Shown here in pieces: positions 1-11,515 of a DNA stretch of 64,000 nt. The DNA comes from Pterobdella sp. o SKG-2022 (lineage: Eukaryota; Annelida; Clitellata; Hirudinida; Piscicolidae). The stretch covers positions 3,566,908-3,630,907 of the forward strand of contig OZ038324.1 in assembly GCA_964035795.1 (NCBI GenBank). Reading direction: 5' to 3'. Every line of letters begins with the position of its first letter. The stretch's first letter is position 1. A model generated the notes under the pieces. The model did not search any database, had not been told where the DNA came from, and saw only the letters and a program-made list of their open reading frames with translations. Position numbers and translations under genes: made by a program.

Positions 1-176
1 GAGTAATACTTTATAGAAAATAATTATAGGTTTAATTATATCATTTGATGAAATTAATGCAACGGTTGAAAACCTCGATGAATCATTTGCTTCAAGGATA
101 TGAATTAGTGGGAAAAAAATCATTTTTTGCTATATATACAATAATAAAAAAATTTAATGAAGTATTATTTATTCAC

Positions 177-3100
177 TTTTTCTTGCAAAGTGGATTCTCT
201 TTCTCTGATTTCTTTTCTCAGGTTTTTCACTTCTTTTTCAAGGTTTCCAATGACTTCTTCCAATCTTTCAACTTTTTTGTCTTTTCTTCCTATTTCTTCC
301 TTCCCACTGTCTACTTCATTGTAAAGACTAACAAGCTTTTTCGTTATCATCCCAATTTGACCTAATAAAAAAATATATATCGATATTAATATAATGAAAA
401 TTAAAAATATAATTAATTAATTAAAACATTTATTTTTGCTATCGACTACTCAAAAAAATTTATATTAAAAACACTAAGATTTATTGACAAAAATTCACAA
501 ATCTTTCCAGATAAACTTATTAAGTTTGTCAGGAACGTTCATACTGTATTTAACACTAATTCAAAATGCTTGAAACTTTTCATTTAATTTAATAATTATC
601 TAAACTGTATAATAAATAGTAACGTTTTTCATGATTTTTGACCAACCGTTTAGTTTTTCGTTCTCCGCTCTCAACAGATCATTGGCTTTTTGCATGGATA
701 GTTTTATTGACGTTACTTCTTCATCAGCATCGTCTTCCACTTCTCTCAAAATTTCTTCCTTTTCTTTCTCTGTTTCTTCTATTCTTTTCTCCAGCTTGAA
801 AAAATAATATCAGTTATATAGCGCAAAAAAATTAATGAGCCAGATTGAATGACAAGCATTTTTGAGAATTTTGGAATGTTTTATAGCCTTCTTTTTGAAT
901 ACAATTACTTTATATTACGATCCCTAAACTTATTTAGTGGAAATCATAACATCTTTGTGTCAAATTCTAAGAAAAATTATTTACATAGTTTGCTAATATT
1001 TAACAAAAAACTCTTTCTACAAAAGTTGGTCAAGATGAATTATGGGGTTTTTCAATTCAATTCAAAATCTTTGCAATTGCCTACCAAATCTTTGCATTTG
1101 CTTACAAAATTTTTGCAATTGATTACCAAATTTCAAAAAAAATTAATTAGAAATAAATTAAGTTTGATTATTCAAAAAATAAACGAAAAATTGTAAAAAA
1201 TTTATTTTTCAAGTTCAAAATAAATTTTTTAAATTGAAATAAAAAAACCGAAAAAAAATTTTTTTCGAGGTATCTTGAGCTTCTCTCTGAAAAGCACCAA
1301 GTACCGTGTTCTTAGTATTCGCGGTGCCAAACACTCGTCCACGGAACTCATTTACGTATCTCACACTGAAAAAATTTCGAAAGGCTCAAAGTTTGTTGTA
1401 TACGTTTTGTAGACAGAAATATTTCTTGACTTATTCGAAGTTGCTTCGCTGACATAGTACTCATACTGACTAGGCGAATCAGCTTGCTTGTGGTTTGGAG
1501 GGGATATTTTTCCTTCTCTTTTGGCGTTTCTATACTCTTCAGATGACTTTAAAAGTTTTAAAACAGCACTTTATGGCACTTGAGAGTTTTATCAGTTTTA
1601 TCAAACTGCAAATATATTTATAAAACTGTCAAAATATTTGATTATATATTATACATATATATATTATATTCGCGGATTATATATATATATAATCCGCGGA
1701 TACTAAGAACACGGTACTTGGTACTTTTCAGAGAGAAGCTCAAGATACCTCAAAAAAAACTTTTTTTTCGGTTTTTTTATTTCAATTTAAAAAATTTATT
1801 TTGAACTTGAAAAATAAATTTTTTACAAAATTTCGTTTATTTTTTGAATAATCAAACTTAATTTATGCTTAATTAATTTTTTTTTGAAATTTGGTAATCA
1901 ATTGAAAAAATTTTGTAAGCATATGCAAAGATTTGGTGCGCAAATGCAAAAATTTGAAAGTCAAGTGCAAAAATTTGGTAGGCAGTTGCAAAGATTTTGA
2001 GTTGAATTGAAAAACCCTATATGTTAATTCTTTATAATAACAAAACAATCTAAGGAATTATGATTAAGTTATATATATCAAAAATTTTAGTTTTTGCTGA
2101 GCAATAAATGTATTTAAAACTTCTTCATTATAAACAAAAATTAAATCAAAAAAATTTTAACAAAGCGATGTATAAGATATCTCTTAAAAATATTAATAAT
2201 AATAATTAAACAAAGCTTTCAAGCACTTGGTTAATTCGTGAACAAAGCTCAGCAATCTTAAGAGTGTCTTGCTGTGTAAGGTACTGCAGCTGATCATCAG
2301 ACTGTTTCTTCATCTCCACCAGCCTCCCTTCGTATTCCTCCTGCATCCGCTGGCTTTTTGACTTCAAGCAAGTGCAGGGTTGTTTGAAAAATTCAACTTT
2401 GGACTTTTTTCATTTATATAATGAATGAATCTAGTTTATTTATACAGTTTTCAAAAATGACTCAGAATTTAAGCGATGGCAAAAAAGTTGTTTTTGAGCT
2501 TGGGGTACAGCTCAAGCGACCAACCTGCAGCTCTTGGTATTTTTCATACTCCAGCAAAAGTTTGTGATTGTTTTTGGACTCTGAGTGGAAAATAATTAAC
2601 AACTCACTGTTATAACCAACAAAAAAATCTTTTATTTATTGCTTACTTAGACAAGAACAAAAACAAGTTTCTTAAATACTAGAACATATTTTCTTACAGT
2701 AAATAAAAGGAAAAATTTAAAAACCTTTGACCCTAGTAATATTATTTTTCCATGAAACCAAAGTATTATTAAGTTTTCACCATTTTCAATGAAATCAAAC
2801 GTATGAAAAAAACACATATACTAAAATTGAAAAGTCTAATGCCCCCCAATAACTAGCTCAAACCTTGGTCTTGCAACTGCTTGGTGTGCTGTTCGGCAGT
2901 AAGTTTCTTCCCTTCATTACTCCATCTCTCTTGCTTGTTTTTGTCGTTTTTCAATGACTTTAATGAAAATTATTTAGTCACTTGAGTTTCTTAGTAACCC
3001 TAATACAATGAAAAATAAAATTATAGTGCCATAGGCTTTGAGGTTTTAAATGATTGCTTATTTTTTCGATGCCATTTTAGAGTATAACCTAATTATAAAA

Positions 3101-3396
3101 ATTGCCCAATTATAATGTATAATTTTCAATAAAAATGACTGACTTCAAGCAAAGCAAAAACTTTGTTTACTAACAACCAAACTCCTAAGCCATCACAAAA
3201 TCTCTACTGAAATAAAAGGCACAAAAAACATTAAAACAACTTGAATAGCTTCATTCAATTCTTTTATTTGTTTCTGGAAAGCATCAGTGGTAAACTTAAG
3301 CTTTTCCTGGTGCTGTGCTTCCAGCAACCTCTCTTTGTATTCTTGTTCCATCGTTACATCTTCAAGTCTTTGCTGCAACTCTCTTGTGAGAAGATT
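177..3396 (-). CDS. CFAP57: CFAP57 coiled-coil exons 17-22
   Basis: These exons encode the long coiled-coil rod that follows the WD propellers. Exon 17 (3396-3241) starts NLLTRELQQRLEDV. Exon 19 (2580-2525) carries LLLEYEKYQELQ, which is almost invariant in the family. Exon 21 (794-647) is Glu-rich (EKRIEETEKEKEEI). Exon 22 (361-177) carries GMITKKLVSLYNEV and KNLRKEIRERESTLQEK, matching the family segment GIM-KKF-SLQKEI and LKREIQERDETIQDK. The phases are 0, 0, 1, 0, 0 and 1 on entry and are mutually consistent. The intron between exons 20 and 21 (2211-795) contains a foldback element. Confidence 0.9.
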
Positions 3397-6300
3397 CTAG
3401 AAGAAATTCATTATAGAATGACGTTTTTTTTGAGTCGTCATAATGATATTGTACAAATTTTTATCAGTGAATTCTCATTATAGTGTTTTTTAAATGGACT
3501 TAAGGAGACAATAAACGTTGATGGAATCGTTATAATGTTTTGCATAAATTCCTCTTATAATGTTGAATTGATTTTCATCTACATGAAAAACTAAATCATT
3601 GAAAGACCTTAATATGTTGAATATTTAACCCAAAACATAGAACTTCAATAAAATAATTATATTTAGATCTAACTCCATAAAGAATTGTAATAAACTAAAT
3701 ATATTTAGATTCAACTCTATACAAAGATCAAACTTCATAATGAATTTTTCAAAGAAAGCCCACCTGCTCTTCGTAATCCCTCTTGCTAATCAGAACTTCA
3801 TCCAGAAACACCATTTCTTTTTTTATCATCCAAGAACTTGTCGAATCTTCCTCTTTTTGTTCATCTTTTTTTTCATCTTCTTTTTCACGTGGGGTTGAAA
3901 ATAAACCGGTCTTTTTGAGTGAAAACACAGACGCCACCACAACACCACCATCTCTACCACAAGTCACGACAAACTGCTCGTCCAAACTGATTGCTACCTT
4001 TAATGTACAAGAAAAGCTTTTGGTTAGACTATGATATTTCTCAACATAATATATATTTTCTATTGTTATGTGTATGAAACAAGGTCAAAGTGGCTGCGAT
4101 AGAGTAATAGGTTTCAATTCGAAAGATTAAAACATTCAAAACACATCAATGTTATTAGTTGCCCAAGCTAGAAGTGTTATTAGCATAGTTTACCCTCTAT
4201 TTTGGGTGATTTATGGTCTACTTGAATATATAAAAAAAATCAAATAGAAAGCTTTTATCTGTCATTTAAACACTGACCTTAGTGATAGGGCAACAATGGA
4301 TAGGATGGTATGACATTGATGTTTCAGAAAGAGGGTATTTGATGGTGCAAACAGTGCCACTGTCCAACGTCACAACCAAGGTCCGTCCTATTGTTGTCAT
4401 ACATGTCACTCTTTCAACCATTTGAACGCTGCGAACAACCTATAGTACCAGTTAATGGTTTGAGTTTTTAAAAGAATCTGTGTTTTAAATGTTCTAAATT
4501 TCTACAGAGTTTGTATATAAGTAATTACACAATTACATAGAAAAAAAATGAAACAATATCAAGTAAACATGCACATACACAATTTGTTACTTAATACATT
4601 ACTTTGAAAAACGCAAGTCTCAAACCTGGCCGTCAACCACTTCCTTCACAATATTATCATCTCCCACCACTACAAAAGATTTCTCATCTGAAGAGAAACA
4701 TGCGTCGACATAATCACACGATCTTGTTATCAACTCGCTCAACTTCTTCTCTCGATAAACCTATGGAGTTTAATGATACTACATAATAAGTTAGATTTTT
4801 ATTAATTTGATTTGAAGCTATCCGTTGTGTTTCTATTTTTTATTTTTTTATTGAATACATCGTGATATATTGAATTCTAATTTACCTTTCTGTTTTATAA
4901 CAAGTTTGATACTGTCTCCAATGTTATTTCCTTACCATATGCCACTGCCTCATTATGTAATGTCAAATGATGGACAAATATCAAATAAGGTTGGCCCTAC
5001 GATACCGTATTCAAGTATTATAAGTTTATGCTCTATTATATAACCTCCCACAACTCATGAACCAATAGCAGATAAGAGTGCAACCTGCCAGAGATAGACA
5101 CCAGAAGCACAGGCGAGCAGTTGTTGATCATCACTGCTCCACACCATGGACTTCACCTTGCCCAAGTGTCCTAAAGTTGGTGTTTTTTTGAGTGTATGTA
5201 CTTTCGAAAACGATGTTATAAATAATTTAATTTTTGAGTTTTTGTTTGAAATAGGGGATCTTCTTATTAGATTATAGATTAAACTAAAGATTTGATGTTT
5301 TAAGATGAGACTAAACTTATCGAAAATTATTGCTTTTTTGCTGTTCTAATAAGTGCATCAAAACCCTCTTAAATTTAAAGCGAGTCTTTCAAATTTAGTT
5401 GGAAGTTTTTATATATTTCCAACCTTTCAAGTTGTGAACGTTTTCGAAGGTCAGAGAGGCATAAATGCACACTTGGTTGCCATTAGCAACGGCGAAAAAA
5501 TGTCCCCCATGGCTGTACAGGGCCTGAAAGGAGAAATGTAATCGTTCCTTGTGTGTTTAATTATGTGATAGTTTTTGATTTACTCATACAGTTATATAGC
5601 TAAACAGTAGGGGATAGTTATCATGGTAGGGTCAAAATTCTTTGTGCAAGTAAATACAAAATGTCTAGGAGAATATTTTGGAATTATAAAAAAATAATTA
5701 TATATTTTTAAATAGGAAATATTTATAATTAATAAAAACGATAGTAGTCAAAAGAAATGAAGTAAAAATCGAGGAAATTATTAGTCTTGAATATAAATAG
5801 AGAAACAAAACATCTGTATTTGATACATATCTTCATTGAAAAATCATCATACATGATGAAATACCTTTAGAAGTTTTAAATAAATTCTACCTGTAAAAAA
5901 CTCTCATTTTTGAACATTGAAACGTACAACTATGAAAAAAGATACATAAGATGTCTAAATGTTTACCTTGGCAGACTGTTTGATAGGAATATGTTTAATG
6001 GCTTTGAACTCGTTCACCAAAATATTCATCACCACCAACCCGCTCGTAAACCCCACCAGCAGAAAAAAACCCGTTGGATGGATAGACACAGTGCTTATCT
6101 CTTCAGGGAAGATCGAACTCAACTCTAGGCAACTGTTGGATTGGAGTTATTTCTTTAATATATTGAACATTGCAGTTTTTATCGTTCATTTTCTAATAAA
6201 TTTTCCAAAATTATAATCTAGTATTCAACCATCATTCTTCGGGCTCAACATGTGTAAAATGATATGTATAAATATAATATACAATCTTAAGCTAAAATCT

Positions 6301-9300
6301 ATAATTTAAAAACTCTGAAACGAATGAAAATTTCCTTAAAACATAGCCAACCTATTTTCATAGTCCCAGATCTTCACACAGTTGTCTTGACCGCTTGTCA
6401 CCAACAGTGGCTTTCTGAGACAGACACTCATATCAGTGATTTTTTTCGAGTGGTTGCAAGAGCCTTGCGTCATCCACGTTCCTACCTCCACCTTGGGTGG
6501 GAAGTTTAGTTTGCAAGATTTCATAACTAATGTGTTTTTTCAATTTTATTAAAAAAGTTTTACAGTTCTTAATGTTTTAAAATACCAGTAAATACTTTTT
6601 ATGAAATGAAGTACAATAGATTGAACCTAAAAGTATTTATTTTTATGTAATGCTTTCGGGTATCTCCATCGTCCATGTTTTATCGATATAAATAAGGTTG
6701 TGTAATAATGGATGAAACCATTCATAATATGCTTTAGTTTTAAATCGATAAAGTTGCTTATATGCCAAAAAAACTGTTCATTGAAACTTTTTTAGAGACA
6801 GCTTATGTATCTTTTTTTTTAACTTCAATTTTCTTGATTTTATTGTAAAATGAAAAAGATTTTAGATAAATATATTTTTTCATCAATAATCTACATTAAT
6901 CTAGCAATAAATTTAATTTCTATTAAAACCCTTCATCTGTTTCTATCGTAATATAAATGGAGCTAAAATTTTAAAATAATTTTTAATGAATTATGACAAA
7001 GTTGAAAAAATATATGTATCTAAAATCTTCCTTATTTGACGATACAATCAAGTTCATTAAAACACATTCCTTAACCAAATTCTTTTCTTTAAATTCTTCA
7101 AGGGTCAGCTAAAACACAAATTTTTCACCAATTGGTAATATCAATAATAAACTACTGATTATACAACATCAGTCTAGAGTATATATTCAAACCTGGCTAA
7201 GATCAGAAGCTAGAGATAGTACAGTGGAGTATATGAGGTTATGGCTACTAGTGCACAAAACCACCTAGCCATAATTAAATTGATATTATCAGTAGCTTAT
7301 TAGATTGGTTCACAATGCTTTTAACACTAAGGTTATCATTCAATTATGTTTTTGTAAATAAAGGAACTAGAATAATTGAAATTAAATTAGAGTCAAATAG
7401 CCTGACACACATGGGAAACAAACACGAATTAATAAATATTAACGTCGATAATATGAGAAAAATTTTTATTACCTTTATTAGCAAAAAAAAGCTAGAATTT
7501 TCGGTAAGTATAGCCTTACTATAATACGTTTAAACACGAATTAGTTAGTAAATATATCAGAGAAGCTTTTCATGAAAAAGTCTCACATTTTTTTGTGTAA
7601 TCTTAATTGAATACTTTGTTTTTTTGCACAAAAAAACTAGTATATCTTAGTATAATTCGTTAATCCCATGCAAACTTGAAACTAACTTCTTCATGTGGAC
7701 TGACGACCAATGACGTCAAAACCTAGTGCATTTTAAATTATTTTAATAAATCTATTATGAATCCTTTATAACCTTATAATGAATTTTTAATAATTTGGAA
7801 GAATATTTGAAACTTTCATCAAAGGAAACACTTCTATAATTTGCATTGTTATTCTTTTTTCCCTTGGTTTATTGGTTAGTAACTTGATGATTGTTGAAAT
7901 CTTACCTCAATGTCTTCTTTATTCTCGGTCAAGTACATAGTTTTTTCATCGATCGGAAGCTAAGTTGGAGAATTCATGAACAATTAGCAGAATAAAAAAT
8001 TAAATTTGTATTCATATAATTTATTTTATCAAAAAAAAAAAATTTGAATAATTTGAAGCCTTAATAACAATGGCAGTCGAACTTGAAAACATTTTGATTT
8101 TTTGAACTGTATTCCTTCAGTTGTTTCGTATTGGAAAATCTGATTCCTGCCCACACAACACACAAAGCCCCTCTTAATGGCCGCCAGTTGTCCAACACAC
8201 AATGGGGAATCCGTAATTCTATGAAGTTGTTGAGAAATAATGTATTATTATTGACTATTGCTTATTGGATTTTATTAAAGTTTTGACTTATTATGAAAAT
8301 GTGAATTCTCATTAATTATTAAAGGTTTGATTGTATTAAATTTTTTTTATTCGTTAATTAAGGTGAAACTTTTTGTTGGAAGACAAAATCTTTTTTTCTT
8401 CGTCATCTTTTTCTTCATTTTTTGCAACAATTTTAATCTCGTTTTTGATTTCATTCTCTTCTACTACCACAACGTCGCCGTCTAAAGATCCCACTAACAG
8501 CACTTTTCCATCTATCCAAGCCTGATAGTTAATGATTTAGTATTATGCTTATAAATTCTTATAAAAAACATTTTTTTAAACATTTTAATGGCATTATATG
8601 AAATATTTAGCAAAGTTTCCAAATATGAGAGCTCGAAATTACTCAAATATAAGCTAGCCGAAAGATTATTTTACAAACAATAAAAGCTAAAATACCTGCG
8701 AGACATAAGCACTTTGACTAAGTTTGAGTGCGCAAGAGAGGCTGAGAGAATTATTCGAGTATTTAAGAAACCTCACATACCCATGACAAGTTACTGAGAT
8801 TATGCTACTGTCTTCAATGTTGAAAGACAACTGAGTGGTTTTGAATAAGAACGTATGTATTGAATCAGGTTTTTTTAGTCAATTGTGTGTCATTTGTGTT
8901 TGAACGTGTGTGATTGGATACTGTGTGTGTAAGAGGATACGTATAAATACGAGGATTTCAAGCAGAATATTCTCACACTATGAGCTTGGGTTGGTTTTTG
9001 TTGTGTATTGCAAACTACATAAGAAGCTTCCAGTCTGCACTTTTCCCACGCCCAAAACTCCACTTCAGCCACACCCACACTGGCAGCCACATACTTCGAA
9101 TCAGACGAGAAAACAAGTTGGTTGTAATGCTCTTCCTCTGGAGATGATGTCTTTGGTCGCCTGCTTCTAACGAGAGTCTTTCTTTTACGCAGAATATTCA
9201 AGTCAAAGATGTTTATTTGCAAGCCGTTCACTTTGCTTGTCTCAGCTAGAGCTAAAAACCTCCTTGTCAAATGAATTAAATATTTTGAGAATTTTTGTGT

Positions 9301-9516
9301 GTAAGTTTAAATAAGTAACAACCGATTTGTGCTTATCGCCATAGCAGTCACTTGTACATTTTTGTCAGAAATCTGAATAAACTTCTGCCACTTCTGATCT
9401 AGATGGTACAAAATGATGTGGTTGCCATATGTGTATACAATCACTCTCTCCTCCACAAACTGCACATTGTTTTTCAACTCGTAGTTCAAGCCATAAACGT
9501 GTTTCAATTTATTCAT
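177..9516 (-). CDS. CFAP57: CFAP57 (WDR65) ciliary protein, 22 exons, 3' end outside window
   Basis: This is an axonemal WD-repeat and coiled-coil protein of motile cilia, tied in other organisms to inner-arm dynein regulation. The exons in order are 9516-9323, 9262-8977, 8830-8696, 8521-8370 (or -8385), 8218-8083, 7959-7906, 7722-7676, 7247-7193, 7108-7066, 6526-6352, 6132-5967, 5523-5424, 5170-5085, 4760-4626, 4439-4278, 3997-3764, 3396-3241, 2957-2864, 2580-2525, 2361-2212, 794-647 and 361-177. All junctions are GT-AG and the frame closes throughout, giving about 980 residues so far; the human protein is about 1,250. Diagnostic matches to animal CFAP57 include AISTNRRFLAL, SSDSKY, CLRKPLL, SIHPTGFFLLVGF, GHLGKVKSMVW, KLLLEYEKYQELQ and SQRMQEEYE. 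The ATG at 9516 aligns with the conserved N-terminus. Least certain are the donor of exon 4 and the junction between exons 9 and 10. The coding C-terminus continues left of position 1. Confidence 0.93.
1044..2017. mobile_element. Foldback/long-TIR transposable element in a CFAP57 intron
   Basis: Two long inverted arms, about 1044-1324 and 1693-2017, are imperfect reverse complements. They start GGGTTTTTCAATTCAA on the left and end TTGAATTGAAAAACCC on the right. A possible 3-bp target duplication TAT flanks it (1041-1043 and 2018-2020). The outer part of each arm is a 21-bp tandem repeat with a TTTGCAATTGCCTACCAAAT-like unit. The left arm has about three copies and the right arm about five, which explains most of the length difference. 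A (TA)n palindrome with CGCGGATTA stems lies near 1670-1700. The central part is not repetitive and includes a 60-codon open block on the minus strand. No transposase is visible, so it would be non-autonomous. Confidence 0.8.
1367..1546 (-). other. Exon-like open block inside the foldback element
   Basis: A 60-codon open stretch begins SSEEYRNAKREGKISPPNHK and ends FEPFEIFS. It is bounded by a TTTTAAAG acceptor-like sequence and a CA|GTGTGAGA donor-like sequence. Both ends are phase 0, the same phase as the surrounding CFAP57 exons 20 and 21. The sequence is Ser/Tyr/Lys-rich and hydrophilic, and I recognise no domain. Other CFAP57 proteins have nothing inserted at this point, and exons 20 and 21 align end to end without it. 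It is therefore more likely a captured host fragment, or chance, than an ancestral exon. Confidence 0.4.
7519..7660. repeat. Possible diverged MITE (imperfect hairpin) in CFAP57 intron 8-7 region
   Basis: The segment starts TATAATACGTTTAAACAC and contains GAAGCTTTTC followed by an ACATTTTTTTGTGTAATCT-like stretch. This resembles the hairpin element at 13939-14106 in order and spacing. An inner inverted match links the left ACGAATTAGTTAGTAAATAT with AGTATAATTCGTTAAT on the right. Divergence is high and the ends are uncertain. Confidence 0.3.
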
Positions 9517-9530
9517 TTCACTACCAGTCT

Positions 9531-9536
9531 TTTATT
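9531..9536 (-). terminator. Candidate poly(A) signal AATAAA for the GIY-YIG-like gene
   Basis: The minus strand reads AATAAA about 195 nt after the stop codon at 9731 and 15 nt before the CFAP57 ATG at 9516. If it is used, cleavage of the upstream transcript would fall inside CFAP57 coding sequence. Confidence 0.4.
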
Positions 9537-9730
9537 GAAACTCAAAAAGTTTTCTCCAAAATGTTTTAGGAAATAAACTTTGGTTGGCATAGCAACAAAG
9601 CAGGTAGCATATGCAAAAATAGCAATTCCTATAAAATACTATGTTCGCATTTGTATTAAAAACATAGAAATGTATTAAATGTGAAGTAAAAACAAATAAT
9701 AGTCGTTCACAATGATGAAACCGTAAGAAA

Positions 9731-10900
9731 TTAAGTGGCATTTTGGTTGATAGCCTCGCTGGTTGATTGGATGATTTTCGACAGAGGACAAAAGTACCAG
9801 TTGTCTTTCATTTTGAACTCTTGCATGTGAAGCTGCAGAGCTTGGAGGACCTTTTGAGGCTTGCAGACTGCGGTGGCGGAGATGAGCTTGATGTCGAGAT
9901 TGAACTGGGAAGCTCTCTTCAACTCCTCCATCGGACACTCCGTCAAACCCACCTTGAAGCGATGACTTCTGACAGGAGAACCACTGCAAGAGCTGCTGTC
10001 ACTGAAGACGTACAAGTAGTTACTAGTCAAGTCCCCTGCATTTTCGTCGCATGGTTCTTGAGGGAGGTCATTTTCGCGCAACTCCACTTCTGAATCGTTC
10101 GTTTCGTTTTTTGTTGCAGTGTTGCTATTATTTTCTACTAACGATGCGTTTTGATTTTGCTCATAGTTTTTCAAACAGTTTTTCGGAAGGTACTCAAAGT
10201 CGTCAGATTTTGTACTTCCTGATTCTGAGGCGCTTGATTCTTTTTTGAGCGAGTTTTGATTAAAATTGGCAATTAAGTCTTTGATAGGAACACATACATT
10301 TTTAGTATCATCTTCATCTTCTTCTTCCCTAGCTTTGTCATTTCTTTTTCCATTACCCTCACCATTTTCTTTATGTGCTTCATTTTTATCTTCATACAAA
10401 TCAGTTCTACCTACCTTCTTCAATTTAATGTTTTTGAAATCTTCTTCATTTTTTGGAACATTTTGATTATAGAATTTTTCTCCTCCACTTTTGGTGGAAG
10501 CTTGTTTTAAAAGATAATCACATTTTCCCATAAGGATTCGTTTTTGAACTTTCAATCGAGTGTTTTTGGTGTCTTTAATCCTCTCAATTTCTTTGTGCAC
10601 ATCTCTGTTCAATTCTTCCAGTTCTAAAGAGGTCCAAAGGTAGTTTTCTAAAGGCTTGTTGATCCTCTTAATCACTTTCCGACCCACCCCGGACTTGGCA
10701 AGTCCATTGGTCCATGAAGTGAAAGTGGTTTCACATTCATTTACCTCTTCACACAGTGTTTCCTTGCTCACACCGTCATTAAATAATGCTTTCACAAAAC
10801 TTTTTGCCTCTTGTTGACAGACTATCGGAAAATAAAACTCGGAGCAATTGTCAAATGTTTTCAAAATTTTTTTATCTATGTCCGTTTCTGTCAAAGTCAT
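9731..10900 (-). CDS. Intronless protein with GIY-YIG/T5orf172-like C-terminal domain
   Basis: This is a single uninterrupted frame of 389 residues with ATG at 10900. Residues 1-130 are charged and probably helical, with no family I recognise. Residues 130-290 are low-complexity, rich in Glu, Asp, Lys, Asn and Ser (for example REEEDEDDTKN), and look disordered. Residues about 296-380 follow the pattern of the T5orf172/MUG113 branch of the GIY-YIG fold: LYVFS strand, FKVGLTECPMEELKRAS, a DIKLISA strand, a VLQALQLHM helix, then DNWYF. The KVG-T signature and N-W-F are kept. The usual arginine after the K-G-T loop and the Glu of the E-x-x-LH helix are replaced (Glu and Gln), so nuclease activity is doubtful. 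It lies head to head with E2F and 214 bp upstream of CFAP57. Gene identity is unknown; the domain call is by pattern only. Confidence 0.72.
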   Translation of the reverse strand: MTLTETDIDKKILKTFDNCSEFYFPIVCQQEAKSFVKALFNDGVSKETLCEEVNECETTFTSWTNGLAKSGVGRKVIKRINKPLENYLWTSLELEELNRDVHKEIERIKDTKNTRLKVQKRILMGKCDYLLKQASTKSGGEKFYNQNVPKNEEDFKNIKLKKVGRTDLYEDKNEAHKENGEGNGKRNDKAREEEDEDDTKNVCVPIKDLIANFNQNSLKKESSASESGSTKSDDFEYLPKNCLKNYEQNQNASLVENNSNTATKNETNDSEVELRENDLPQEPCDENAGDLTSNYLYVFSDSSSCSGSPVRSHRFKVGLTECPMEELKRASQFNLDIKLISATAVCKPQKVLQALQLHMQEFKMKDNWYFCPLSKIIQSTSEAINQNAT

Positions 10901-11515
10901 TTCGGTAAACGAATTATTTTAAAAACTCTGCTTTTTAAAGATATTTTTACTTCAGGTAAAATTAGATTAAAAAAGAGCAAGGCTGTGTAAAGAATACAAA
11001 ACGCTGACAATTAACAGCATTGAAGCTTGAAAAGCTTCTGGAAATTTTATTTATATATTTTTTTATACAATTATTTTCGATTATTTCGGTGTTTTCATAA
11101 ATGTTTCACAGAATTTTAACTTTATTAAAACAGTTCAACAGCAAGCCTTAATTATATAGTGAGTGACCGATTTTAGAAATTTTTCCAAATACATCACACA
11201 CATCTCACTGCATGTGGCTGTGTGTACAATGGAAAGAATTGATCGATAGATGCCAAGACAAAAATGCTTTAAAAAAATGTCTGTTTTGGGAAATATTTTA
11301 TATAAGCAAAAATAATAACAAAATATTTTCATTTTAGTTCAAATTTTGTTATCAAATAATTCACTTAGTCCATCACTATTTTTCTCGCGTGCCCGAGCAT
11401 AGTTATTTGTTCGAGGCATTTTCATTGAGATTCGAATTTAAAATTTTCATAAGTTTCTGCTCCTATATTTCTCAAATAATAATCCCGCTTAAAAAATTTA
11501 TTATTTTTATAAAAA
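10901..11515. promoter_or_regulatory. Shared intergenic region between the divergent GIY-YIG-like and E2F genes
   Basis: The region is 615 bp between two start codons on opposite strands. It is AT-rich except for a short GC-rich patch at about 11384-11398 (CTCGCGTGCCCGAGC). No open frame of note is conserved in it. By position it should hold both 5' UTRs and promoters. I see no certain TATA box or E2F element. Confidence 0.45.

Noticed and set aside
849..1196. 115-residue plus-strand frame
   Set aside because: It runs through the left foldback arm and its 21-bp repeat and is low-complexity.
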